A stretch of DNA of 5,786 bases from Syntrophobacterales bacterium. Its GTDB lineage: Bacteria; Desulfobacterota; Syntrophia; Syntrophales; UBA6807. Shown here in pieces: positions 1 through 5,457 of the stretch. The notes under the pieces are model-generated. The model saw only the letters and a list, made by a program, of their open reading frames with translations. It ran no database searches and was not told where the DNA came from. Made by a program: the position numbers and the translations under genes. Position 1 is the first letter of the stretch, and the number at the start of each line of letters is the position of its first letter. The stretch lies in contig JAGGSD010000089.1 in the NCBI GenBank assembly GCA_021159265.1, positions 1-5,786 of the forward strand. The letters are read 5' to 3'.

Positions 1-123
1 GTAATATACGATGCTACAGGTTCGTATAATTATATGATCATTATGTGCATTCTTTCAAGCATACTTGCCACAATCACTACGGTCTTGATGGGACCTGTAA
101 AGACGGTGACAAGCGATGGTTGA
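1..123 (+). CDS. MFS transporter, C-terminal end only (partial)
   Basis: Frame 1 is open from the window edge to a TGA at 121-123, giving 40 residues of a protein whose start lies outside the window. The fragment begins with a short polar stretch, Y-D-A-T-G-S-Y, typical of the loop before the last helix of major facilitator transporters. A hydrophobic segment of about 20 residues follows (roughly residues 11-31, rich in I, L, M, A and T), then a short polar tail with a Lys. This fits the twelfth transmembrane helix and cytoplasmic C-terminus of an MFS carrier, perhaps of the oxalate/formate or monocarboxylate type; the substrate cannot be read from this piece. Its last 8 bases overlap the start of the metallo-hydrolase gene, suggesting one transcript and coupled translation. 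The MFS assignment is inferred from a short fragment and the overlap. Confidence 0.7.
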   Translation, partial: VIYDATGSYNYMIIMCILSSILATITTVLMGPVKTVTSDG

Positions 124-1093
124 AGAAGTATTTCCCAATATTTACCGTATGGAGATCCCCCTTCCGGACAACCCCCTGAGGGCCGTCAACTCCTATGTCA
201 TCAAGGGGGATGGGCGGTTTTTGATAATCGATACCGGTATGAATCGGACGGAATGCCGGAAGGCGATGGATGCCGGTCTGAAGGCCCTGGCTGTCGACTT
301 GAATCGCGCGGATTTCTTTATCACCCACATGCATGCCGATCATTTGGGGCTGGTGTCCGACCTGGCCGGGGAATCGGCGAAAATCTACTTCAACTACCCC
401 GATGCCCGGATCGTAAATGACCCCAATTTTTGGGATCAGATCATCGCCATGGCGCTGGTCAACGGATTCCCTGAAGAGGAACTCGTCACGGCCATGCAGA
501 AGCATCCCGGGCGGAAGTATCAGCAGCATGGCGCTTTGGATTTAACCCTTCTGCGGGAAGGAGACCGACTGCCCATCGGCGAATATGTTTTTCATTGCGT
601 GGAGACGCCGGGTCATACCCCCGGGCACCTCTGCCTTTATGAACCGCGGACAAATATCTTTTTCTCCGGGGACCATATCCTGGAAGATATCACCCCGAAT
701 ATTATCGCCAGGGGGGACGAGAACGAGAATCCCCTCCGGCAATATCTTGACAGTCTGGATAAGATTGAGCGTTTCGATATCTCCCGGGTCTTTCCCGGGC
801 ACCGGCGTGTTTTCACCCATTATCGAGAGCGCATTGCCGAACTGAAACACCACCACGCTCTGAGGGCTGAAGTAATCCTTTCCATTCTCAAAAAGGGTCC
901 TCAGAGCGGTTACCAGATTGCTTCGCAGATGACGTGGGATCTTAATTGTGACACGTGGGAAGACTTCCCCGTCCCCCAGAAATGGTTTGCTTTCGGAGAA
1001 GCTCTGTCGCACCTCCTGTATCTCCACGCCCGAAATGAGGTAAAAAAAGAGCGTGCCGATGGGAAAATCCTCTATAAGAGAGTAGAAGGATAG
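116..1093 (+). CDS. MBL-fold metallo-hydrolase (glyoxalase II / LACTB2-like)
   Basis: A 325-residue cytosolic hydrolase of the metallo-beta-lactamase superfamily, expected to bind two metal ions (usually Zn) and hydrolyse an ester, thioester or similar bond; the substrate is unknown. The ligand set is complete: H-M-H-A-D-H at residues 71-76, H167 in T-P-G-H-T-P-G-H, D186 in S-G-D-H, and H229 in F-P-G-H. The N-terminal strands include the usual N-S-Y-V-I and L-I-I-D-T-G. After about residue 240 a helical, basic C-terminal region ends in K-I-L-Y-K-R, resembling the winged-helix-like tail of LACTB2-type members, so it is longer than a minimal glyoxalase II. The ATG at 116 has a GGTGA at 105-109, 6 bases upstream. 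It overlaps the MFS transporter stop by 8 bases, so hydrolase and transporter probably act on one pathway. Family assignment is firm; function is open. Confidence 0.9.
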   Translation: MVEEVFPNIYRMEIPLPDNPLRAVNSYVIKGDGRFLIIDTGMNRTECRKAMDAGLKALAVDLNRADFFITHMHADHLGLVSDLAGESAKIYFNYPDARIVNDPNFWDQIIAMALVNGFPEEELVTAMQKHPGRKYQQHGALDLTLLREGDRLPIGEYVFHCVETPGHTPGHLCLYEPRTNIFFSGDHILEDITPNIIARGDENENPLRQYLDSLDKIERFDISRVFPGHRRVFTHYRERIAELKHHHALRAEVILSILKKGPQSGYQIASQMTWDLNCDTWEDFPVPQKWFAFGEALSHLLYLHARNEVKKERADGKILYKRVEG

Positions 1094-1123
1094 GGTCAAA
1101 CTCAGCAACTTCCGGTTAAGTCT

Positions 1124-1153
1124 TTGGTAACGTTCTAATCAAAGTTGTAGTAT
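1124..1153 (+). promoter_or_regulatory. Candidate sigma70 promoter for the nitroreductase gene
   Basis: In the 85-base gap after the hydrolase gene, TTGGTA (1124-1129) and TAGTAT (1148-1153) are 18 bases apart, 26 bases before the nitroreductase start. Both boxes match the consensus only partly, so readthrough from the upstream genes is an alternative. Confidence 0.3.
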
Positions 1154-1178
1154 TTTTACACTGGAAGGAGAGGAATAC

Positions 1179-1853
1179 ATGGACATTGTAGAAGCAATAA
1201 GAGAGCGAAAGAGTGTCAGGGGGTTTAAGCCCGAGCCTGTTTCCAGAGAGGTTATTGAAGAAATCCTGGATATTGCCGGTCAAGCCCCATCAGCGATGAA
1301 TATCCAACCATGGGAATTCACCGTGATCACTGGAGATATTCTTGAAAATATCAGAAAGGCTAATGTCGAACTCCTTAATTCCGGAGCGAAACCCCAGCCG
1401 GAACACGAAGTGGTGGGATGGCCATCTGAGAGCGTGTATCGGAAACGGCAAGTGGAACTTGGCAAACAGATTTTCCAAATTATGGAGATACCCAGAGAGG
1501 ACAAGGAAAAAAGAGCTCGATGGCTGGAAAGAGGATTCCGTTACTTTGATGCGCCGGTGGCTATAATTATTTTGGCGGATCGAGCGCTGACTGAATCGAC
1601 TCCATTGCTCGATATTGGCGCTGTGATGCAGACCATCTGTCTTGCCGCGCTGCACTACGGCATAGCTACCTGTATTGAAGATCAGGGCGTAATGTACCCT
1701 GGGGTGTTGAGGAGATTTGCGGGCATACCCGAATCCAAGCGAATAATAATTTCTATTGCCGTTGGCTATCCAGATTGGGATTTCCCGGCGAACAAGGTGG
1801 AAAGTAGCCGTGAATCCGTTGATAACATCACTACCTGGTGTGGTTTTGAATGA
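1179..1853 (+). CDS. Nitroreductase family FMN-dependent oxidoreductase
   Basis: A 224-residue cytosolic flavoprotein of the nitroreductase superfamily, which transfers electrons from NAD(P)H through FMN to nitro compounds, quinones or other acceptors; the natural acceptor is unknown. The N-terminus has the FMN-phosphate motif R-K-S-V-R (residues 10-14), followed by A-P-S-A-M-N-I-Q-P-W-E-F, the conserved loop over the flavin ring. The central part has D-I-G-A-V-M-Q-T-I and A-L-H-Y-G-I-A-T-C, and the C-terminal part has the family hallmark I-A-V-G-Y-P-D. Length is normal, and a middle insertion (about residues 70-115, charged and helical) may help shape the acceptor pocket. The start is well supported by a strong Shine-Dalgarno, GGAAGGAGAGG at 1163-1173. 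The 85-base gap separates it from the transporter-hydrolase pair, so it may be its own unit. Codons are less GC-rich than in the hydrolase gene. Confidence 0.92.
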   Translation: MDIVEAIRERKSVRGFKPEPVSREVIEEILDIAGQAPSAMNIQPWEFTVITGDILENIRKANVELLNSGAKPQPEHEVVGWPSESVYRKRQVELGKQIFQIMEIPREDKEKRARWLERGFRYFDAPVAIIILADRALTESTPLLDIGAVMQTICLAALHYGIATCIEDQGVMYPGVLRRFAGIPESKRIIISIAVGYPDWDFPANKVESSRESVDNITTWCGFE

Positions 1854-1855
1854 GG

Positions 1856-1874
1856 TTACTTCGCCCCAAAGTAA
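1856..1874 (+). terminator. Weak hairpin just after the nitroreductase stop
   Basis: TTACTT (1856-1861) pairs with AAGTAA (1869-1874) over a 7-base loop, three bases after the nitroreductase stop. No T-run follows directly, so it is at best a weak terminator or an mRNA 3'-end stabiliser. Confidence 0.25.
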
Positions 1875-1944
1875 TACTGTTCATTAGAGTCTTTATCCTC
1901 AATCACGACGAGTCGGGACATTTTTTGCACAGATATTGATGTCG

Positions 1945-1969
1945 GGGATCGGCACTGACCCCCGATCCC
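1945..1969. repeat. Inverted repeat in the 1854-2039 intergenic stretch
   Basis: GGGATCGG (1945-1952) and CCGATCCC (1962-1969) form a perfect 8-base-pair stem with a 9-base loop. A short direct repeat, GATCCCT twice in a row (1964-1970 and 1971-1977), follows and overlaps the right arm. There is no T-run, so a Rho-independent terminator is unlikely. It may be a dispersed palindromic element or a relic of rearrangement. Apart from this and the two flanking hairpins, the 186 bases between the nitroreductase and the broken gene hold nothing else that I can recognise. Confidence 0.45.
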
Positions 1970-1985
1970 TGATCCCTAATAACTT

Positions 1986-2008
1986 TGCGGCTTTGCCGCA
2001 TCAGTTTT
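1986..2008 (+). terminator. GC-rich hairpin followed by short T-run
   Basis: TGCGGC (1986-1991) pairs with GCCGCA (1995-2000) around a three-base TTT loop; after TCAG comes TTTT (2005-2008). The stem is compact and GC-rich but the T-run is short and offset, so this is a possible terminator for the nitroreductase transcript. It lies just upstream of the broken propionyl-CoA synthetase gene, where it could also be a leader hairpin. Confidence 0.35.
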
Positions 2009-2027
2009 ATAGTAAAGAAAATCAGAC

Positions 2028-2034
2028 AGGAGGT
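2028..2034 (+). promoter_or_regulatory. Intact Shine-Dalgarno of the broken prpE-like gene
   Basis: AGGAGGT lies 5 bases before the remnant's ATG, a near-perfect ribosome binding site. TATAGT at 2008-2013 could be a -10 box, though no good -35 is visible. The site fixes the original start and implies the decay is fairly recent. Confidence 0.6.
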
Positions 2035-2039
2035 AATTT

Positions 2040-2342
2040 ATGTCAGGCAGATATTCGGAGTTTTATGAACAATTCATTAGCGAGCCGGAGATTTTCTGAG
2101 GGAAGTAGGCAGAGGAAGTTCAGTGAGTAAAGAAGTGGGACAGGGTTCTGGATGACAGCAATAAACCTTTTTATCACTGGTTCGCGGAAGGAGAACTTAA
2201 CCCCTGCTATGACGCCCTGGATTATCATGTAGAAAATGGCCGGGGGGATCAAGCGGCAGTTATCTATGACAGTAAGGAAATTGAATTGCTCTCCGATTCT
2301 CTTCCCCTATATAAACGGATTATCGGATTGAAAAATCAGTAG
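2040..2342 (+). pseudogene. prpE: Propionyl-CoA synthetase (PrpE/Acs family), degraded N-terminal remnant
   Basis: Read in one frame from the ATG at 2040, this encodes the start of an AMP-forming acyl-CoA synthetase of the propionyl-CoA type: M-S-G-R-Y at the N-terminus, E-F-Y, V-L-D-D-S-N-K-P-F-Y-x-W-F, G-E-L-N-x-C-Y-x-A-L-D, and V-E-N-G-R-G-D-Q-A-A-V-I-Y-D-S. An intact enzyme has over 600 residues and activates propionate or acetate with ATP and CoA. Here three stops interrupt the frame: TGA at 2097, TAG at 2106 and TGA at 2124. Both TGAs fall where relatives have Trp (after F, and before V-K-K-W-D), consistent with TGG to TGA changes. Similarity ends after about codon 75; about 25 unrelated in-frame codons lead to TAG at 2340. 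The adenylation domain is absent. The gene cannot make an enzyme. Truncation was probably caused by the rearrangement that brought in the umu region. Confidence 0.8.
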
Positions 2343-2356
2343 ATATTTAATATAAT
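2328..2356 (+). promoter_or_regulatory. Sigma70-type promoter of the umuD operon
   Basis: TTGAAA (2328-2333) and a perfect TATAAT (2351-2356) are separated by the optimal 17 bases. Transcription would begin around 2362-2364, at or 1-3 bases before the umuD ATG at 2365, so the message would be nearly leaderless. No Shine-Dalgarno precedes that ATG, which agrees with this. The promoter sits in the tail of the broken prpE-like gene. No clear LexA box was found. On the minus strand a run CTGTTTATTATAT overlaps the -10 and resembles one half of an enterobacterial-type box, but the matching half is absent. Confidence 0.6.
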
Positions 2357-2364
2357 AAACAGTT

Positions 2365-2790
2365 ATGAAAGTACAAACAATATACTACCCGGATCAATCA
2401 ACAAAACGTAAACAGCCCTTGTTTACGGTTCCGGTTTCAGCAGGTTTTCCTTCTCCAGCGGAAGACTATATAGAAGGCAAACTGGATCTGAACAAACATC
2501 TTATCAAACATCCTGCCGCGACTTTTTTTGTGAAGGTAACCGGAAACTCCATGATCGACGCGGGGATACATCCCGGAGATATCTTGATTGTGGACCGCTC
2601 GATTGAACCTGTCGATAACAAAGTAGTGATAGCGGTAGTTAACGGCGATTTAACGGTAAAAAGAATCCGTGTCACAAAAGACAGGATCTTTCTGATGTCT
2701 GAAAACAAAGATTGCAAACCCCTGCAGATCGAGGCGGAAACAGGTTTCGAGATATGGGGTGTTGTAACGAATGTAATCCATCCCCTTTAA
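2365..2790 (+). CDS. umuD: UmuD-like S24 peptidase, DNA polymerase V subunit
   Basis: A 141-residue LexA-like self-cleaving protein, close to the E. coli UmuD length of 139. In the known system RecA-bound single-stranded DNA triggers self-cleavage, and the shortened dimer UmuD' joins UmuC to form translesion polymerase V. Seen here: the expected cleavage bond A26-G27 in V-S-A-G-F-P-S-P-A, the catalytic Ser62 in G-N-S-M-I-D-A-G-I-H-P-G-D, and the catalytic Lys99 in L-T-V-K-R-I. These match Cys24-Gly25, Ser60 and Lys97 of E. coli with a constant shift of two. There is no helix-turn-helix, so it is not LexA itself. The ATG has no Shine-Dalgarno and lies directly downstream of a strong promoter. 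UmuC begins 17 bases after its stop. Cleavage at Ala-Gly, as in LexA, rather than Cys-Gly is a minor variation. Confidence 0.93.
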   Translation: MKVQTIYYPDQSTKRKQPLFTVPVSAGFPSPAEDYIEGKLDLNKHLIKHPAATFFVKVTGNSMIDAGIHPGDILIVDRSIEPVDNKVVIAVVNGDLTVKRIRVTKDRIFLMSENKDCKPLQIEAETGFEIWGVVTNVIHPL

Positions 2791-2807
2791 TTCTTATAGG
2801 ATTGATG

Positions 2808-4079
2808 ATGCCTCCCGTCTTTGCACTTGTAGATTGTAATAACTTCTATGTTTCCTGTGAGCAGGTGTTTAACCCCGGGCTTATTGGAAAACCTGTGGTA
2901 GTGCTTTCCAATAATGATGGCTGCATTATCGCCAGGTCAAATGAGGCCAAGTCTATCGGTATCCAGATGGGCATCCCATTATTCAAGATACGGGACATAA
3001 TTAAGGCACACGAAGTTCAAGTTTATTCATCCAATTATGCCCTCTATGGCGATATGTCACAAAGGGTAATAGAAATCCTCTCGGAATTTACCCATGATGT
3101 TGAAATTTATTCTATCGATGAAGCCTTTTTGGACCTGTCCGGTTTTAAGAAACGAAACCTGACCGATTATGGATATTCTATAAGGTCTAAAATCAGAAAA
3201 TGGACTGGCATCCCTGTTTCTATCGGTATTGCGGAAACCAAGACACTTGCCAAAATTGCCAACCGCATAGCTAAAAGGTCTGAAAAGACTGATGGCGTAC
3301 TGGATTTGACCGGATCGTCTTATCAGGATAGAGCCCTTGCAATAACAGCGGTGGAGGATGTCTGGGGTGTGGGGCAAAGTTATTCCGGATTTCTAAAGAG
3401 CAATGGTATCAATAACGCGCTGCAACTTCGCAATGCCCCTGATAGCCTTATAAAAAAGGAAATGGGCATAGTGGGGCTCAGAATCCTTCAGGAACTCAGA
3501 GGAATTTCATGCTATCCTCTGGAGCAATACCCACCTCCCCAAAAAGAGATTACCGTATCCAGATCATTCAAACATCCCATTGAAGACATAGCTGATATAA
3601 GTGAAGCAATAGCCGCTTACGCGTCTAAGGGAGCGGAGAAGCTAAGGAAAGCCCGTCTTGAGGCAAATATACTCGTGGTATTCCTGATGACAAATCCTTA
3701 CAAGAGGCAGGCAAGATATTTTAACATGAAAACCATGCGGTTTCCTTTCTCGATCAGTGATACATCAGAACTTATCAAATACGCACACACAGGCCTCAAC
3801 GAGATCTACAAAAAGGGTTACCTGTATAAAAAGGCAGGGGTTATATTCAGAGATCTGTCATCCGACAACCACACTCAGATGACATTATTCGATTATAAAA
3901 AGGGGGAACAAGCCAAAGAAGTTATGCAGGCTTTTGACAGGATAAACAAAAGATTCGGTTCGGATTCGGTCAGGTATGCAGCCACGGGTTCCACCCGGAA
4001 TCAGAAGTGGAAGACAGTGTTTCAGAAACGTTCACCTTCATATACAACAAATTGGGACCAATTACCCGAAGTATTATAG
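2808..4079 (+). CDS. umuC: UmuC, Y-family DNA polymerase V catalytic subunit
   Basis: A 423-residue error-prone polymerase (E. coli UmuC has 422) that copies past DNA lesions with cleaved UmuD. Metal-binding acids are present: D9 in L-V-D-C-N-N-F-Y and D104-E105 in Y-S-I-D-E-A-F-L-D-L. Tyr14 is the expected steric gate against ribonucleotides. The nucleotide-binding motif V-V-L-S-N-N-D-G-C-I-I-A-R-S follows at 31-44. The helix-hairpin-helix region (V-W-G-V-G) is near 185-189, and the little finger lies after about 245. Q-M-T-L-F at 357-361 is a sliding-clamp-binding motif, at the same position as in E. coli. The C-terminal 40 residues match the usual UmuC tail (W-K-x-x-F-x-K-R-S-P-x-Y-T-T-x-W). 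I chose ATG 2808 because AGGA at 2798-2801 is 6 bases away; ATG 2805 is equally in frame. The frame stays open upstream into umuD, but that part is not family-like. Confidence 0.95.
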   Translation: MPPVFALVDCNNFYVSCEQVFNPGLIGKPVVVLSNNDGCIIARSNEAKSIGIQMGIPLFKIRDIIKAHEVQVYSSNYALYGDMSQRVIEILSEFTHDVEIYSIDEAFLDLSGFKKRNLTDYGYSIRSKIRKWTGIPVSIGIAETKTLAKIANRIAKRSEKTDGVLDLTGSSYQDRALAITAVEDVWGVGQSYSGFLKSNGINNALQLRNAPDSLIKKEMGIVGLRILQELRGISCYPLEQYPPPQKEITVSRSFKHPIEDIADISEAIAAYASKGAEKLRKARLEANILVVFLMTNPYKRQARYFNMKTMRFPFSISDTSELIKYAHTGLNEIYKKGYLYKKAGVIFRDLSSDNHTQMTLFDYKKGEQAKEVMQAFDRINKRFGSDSVRYAATGSTRNQKWKTVFQKRSPSYTTNWDQLPEVL

Positions 4080-4089
4080 TCTAACAACC

Positions 4090-4746
4090 ATGTGCGGACG
4101 ATTTACGCTATACAGCTCACTAAGTAAACTTAAAAAGGTCTTTGACGTTGATACTGTAACGTGTGAGATCAAGGCCAGTTACAATGTAGCTCCCGGCAAT
4201 GAAGTATATGCGATTATCCGGCAGAAAGACAATCGCCTGGGAAAACTGCATTGGGGGCTTGTACCTTCCTGGGCAAAGAATCTATCGGGAGCGTCCAGAC
4301 TTATTAACGCCCGTGCCGAGACATTACAGGAAAAACCAAGCTTCCGAAAAGCCCTGAAAGAAAGACGCTGTATTATAATGGCCGATGGGTTTTACGAATG
4401 GAAAGACAGGCAGCCCTGGTATTGCACTTCGGTCACCGATAGTCTATTTGGTTTCGCCGGGCTCTGGGAAACATGGAAAGGAAATGATAAATCAGCCTAT
4501 CACTCCTGCACGATCATTACCGCTGAGGCGAGTGAATCGATTAAGGAAATCCATGATCGAATGCCCGTTATTCTTAAGCCGGAGACAATCAAAGAGTGGC
4601 TTGATCCCGCAATTCAAGAGTATGAAAAACTGGGCATGATCCTGAAGCATGGCCATGTTACCAGAATCAGAACTTATCCGGTTTCGAGATTTGTCGATTC
4701 CCCTATGAATAATGACCCTCGCTGTATAAAACCTATATCTGATTGA
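4090..4746 (+). CDS. yedK: SRAP/YedK (HMCES family) abasic-site DNA-protein crosslink protein
   Basis: A 218-residue member of the SOS-response-associated peptidase family (E. coli YedK about 222, human HMCES). The family covalently traps abasic sites in single-stranded DNA through Cys2 and so protects them from strand breakage. The start M-C-G-R-F-T is diagnostic: Met is removed to expose Cys2. Other active-site residues are N73 in L-I-N-A-R-A-E-T, E103 in D-G-F-Y-E-W-K and H155 in I-H-D-R-M-P-V-I-L, matching N75, E105 and H160 of E. coli. The ATG at 4090 is fixed by the Cys2 requirement, although the frame is open further upstream into umuC. It begins 10 bases after the umuC stop with no visible Shine-Dalgarno, so translation probably depends on ribosomes finishing umuC. 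The placement predicts SOS co-expression with the polymerase that also meets abasic sites. Confidence 0.95.
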   Translation: MCGRFTLYSSLSKLKKVFDVDTVTCEIKASYNVAPGNEVYAIIRQKDNRLGKLHWGLVPSWAKNLSGASRLINARAETLQEKPSFRKALKERRCIIMADGFYEWKDRQPWYCTSVTDSLFGFAGLWETWKGNDKSAYHSCTIITAEASESIKEIHDRMPVILKPETIKEWLDPAIQEYEKLGMILKHGHVTRIRTYPVSRFVDSPMNNDPRCIKPISD

Positions 4747-4771
4747 GGCGGTAAATCCCGTACAAGTCATG

Positions 4772-4801
4772 TTGACAAAATCGAGATACACAAGCAATTA
4801 T
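4772..4801 (+). promoter_or_regulatory. Candidate promoter for the IHF/HU-like gene
   Basis: A perfect TTGACA (4772-4777) is followed after 18 bases by AATTAT (4796-4801), a 4-of-6 match to the -10 box. This 108-base gap is the largest within the right-hand gene group, so the IHF-like gene probably has its own start site, possibly in addition to readthrough from umuDC-yedK. No terminator was seen in the gap. Confidence 0.45.
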
Positions 4802-4854
4802 TAAGATAGCAATATAAGCCCTAAACCATTCTATTATCGAAGGACGAGTTCCCC

Positions 4855-5139
4855 ATGGCCCTTACAAAAGCAGATATAATCAAATCAATCCATGACCAGA
4901 TCGACTTTCCTCAGAACAGGTCCGCAGACATATTCGAATCCTTCTTGGAGATAATAAAACAATCGCTTGCGAACGGTGAAGACATTATGATCAGCAGGTT
5001 TGGGAAGTTCTGTGTCAACAAAAAAAACAAGCGGAATGGGAGGAATCCTATAACCGGTGAAAGTCTTATGATAACGCCAAAGAGGCTGGTAACTTTCATG
5101 TACTCACGGAAGCTGAAGGATAATATAAATAAACAGTAG
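4855..5139 (+). CDS. IHF alpha / HU family DNA-bending protein
   Basis: A 94-residue nucleoid protein of the HU/IHF family that works as a dimer, bending DNA and assisting recombination, replication and transcription. The start M-A-L-T-K-A-D-I matches the IHF alpha N-terminus (M-A-L-T-K-A). The middle I-S-R-F-G-K-F and the arm G-R-N-P-I-T-G-E (62-69) with Pro65, the residue that wedges between base pairs, are intact. I-T-P-K-R-L-V-T-F and K-L-K close the fold. The usual R-P-G/S before K-L-K is replaced by M-Y-S-R, and the C-terminal tail is short, so it is a divergent member that may pair with itself rather than with a standard IHF beta. An AGGA at 4841-4844 lies 10 bases before ATG. Because chromosomal ihfA usually lies next to pheT, this copy is probably an accessory paralogue. 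Whether it is HU or IHF by function cannot be decided here. Confidence 0.88.
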   Translation: MALTKADIIKSIHDQIDFPQNRSADIFESFLEIIKQSLANGEDIMISRFGKFCVNKKNKRNGRNPITGESLMITPKRLVTFMYSRKLKDNINKQ

Positions 5140-5159
5140 ACTGGACGAAACCAACAAAA

Positions 5160-5423
5160 ATGATCAAAGCGAACAGCGAGAGAAGTGTAATAAAAATACC
5201 ATACGATCAATTATCAACTGAAACCTTAGAAGCCCTTATTGAAGAATTTGTTGCGCGTGACGCAACGGACTATGGAGAAACAGAAGTTTCCTTTGAACAA
5301 AAGATAAAGCAGGTAAAGAAACAACTTCAATCTGAGAAGGCTATTATCGTATTCGATGGATCAACTCAAACCTGCAATATTGTATCAAGGGCTGATCCAC
5401 TGGCAAAGGATCTTAGGGTATGA
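5160..5423 (+). CDS. yheU: YheU family (UPF0270) protein
   Basis: An 87-residue small cytosolic protein matching the YheU family, whose biochemical role is unknown to me. The conserved core is I-P-Y-D-Q-L-S-x-E-T-L-E-A-L-I-E-E-F-V (about 13-31), then R-D-A-T-D-Y-G-E, E-Q-K-I-x-Q-V-K-K-Q-L and a final strand with I-I-V-F-D; E. coli YheU has the same order (I-P-W-x-D-L-S-P-E-T-L-E-x-L-I and T-D-Y-G-E). E. coli YheU is about 72 residues, so this one has roughly ten extra N-terminal residues and a slightly longer tail. The ATG at 5160 has no good Shine-Dalgarno; the nearest purine run is GGACGAAA at 5143-5150. No alternative start occurs before the conserved core. It follows the IHF-like gene by 20 bases and is probably co-transcribed with it, perhaps by translational coupling. 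Confidence 0.87.
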   Translation: MIKANSERSVIKIPYDQLSTETLEALIEEFVARDATDYGETEVSFEQKIKQVKKQLQSEKAIIVFDGSTQTCNIVSRADPLAKDLRV

Positions 5424-5457
5424 TTTCTGTCTAATGGAAATGGAAGCAGAAAAAAGC

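Noticed and set aside
77..529. 150-codon open frame on the minus strand
   Set aside because: It lies opposite the well-supported MBL hydrolase, has no recognisable motifs, and is explained by that gene's codon bias.
542..1108. 188-codon open frame on the minus strand
   Set aside because: Also antisense to the hydrolase with its complete metal-ligand set; no family features.
2097..2126. Genetic recoding (TGA as Trp or selenocysteine, TAG as pyrrolysine) in the prpE-like gene
   Set aside because: Other genes here use TGG for Trp and end at TGA or TAG, and the synthetase stops after about 75 residues anyway, so gene decay is simpler.
1936..2130. 64-codon + strand open frame spanning the intergenic hairpins
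   Set aside because: No ribosome binding site or family features; its end is a shifted frame over the prpE-like remnant, whose own frame shows clear homology.
2328..2364. LexA/SOS box before umuD
   Set aside because: Neither CTGT-N8-ACAG nor GAAC-type palindromes are present; only a half-site-like CTGTTTATTATAT is seen on the minus strand.
2712..2807. Upstream extension of umuC to an ATG inside umuD
   Set aside because: The added 32 residues do not resemble any Y-family N-terminus, and starting at 2808 gives the normal length and catalytic residue positions.
3976..4089. Upstream extension of the SRAP gene into umuC
   Set aside because: The family needs Cys at position 2 after Met removal, which fixes the start at 4090.
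5356..5457. Long N-terminal extension of the signal-peptide ORF, starting inside yheU
   Set aside because: It would bury the signal peptide 34 residues into the protein and overlaps the conserved yheU gene in another frame.
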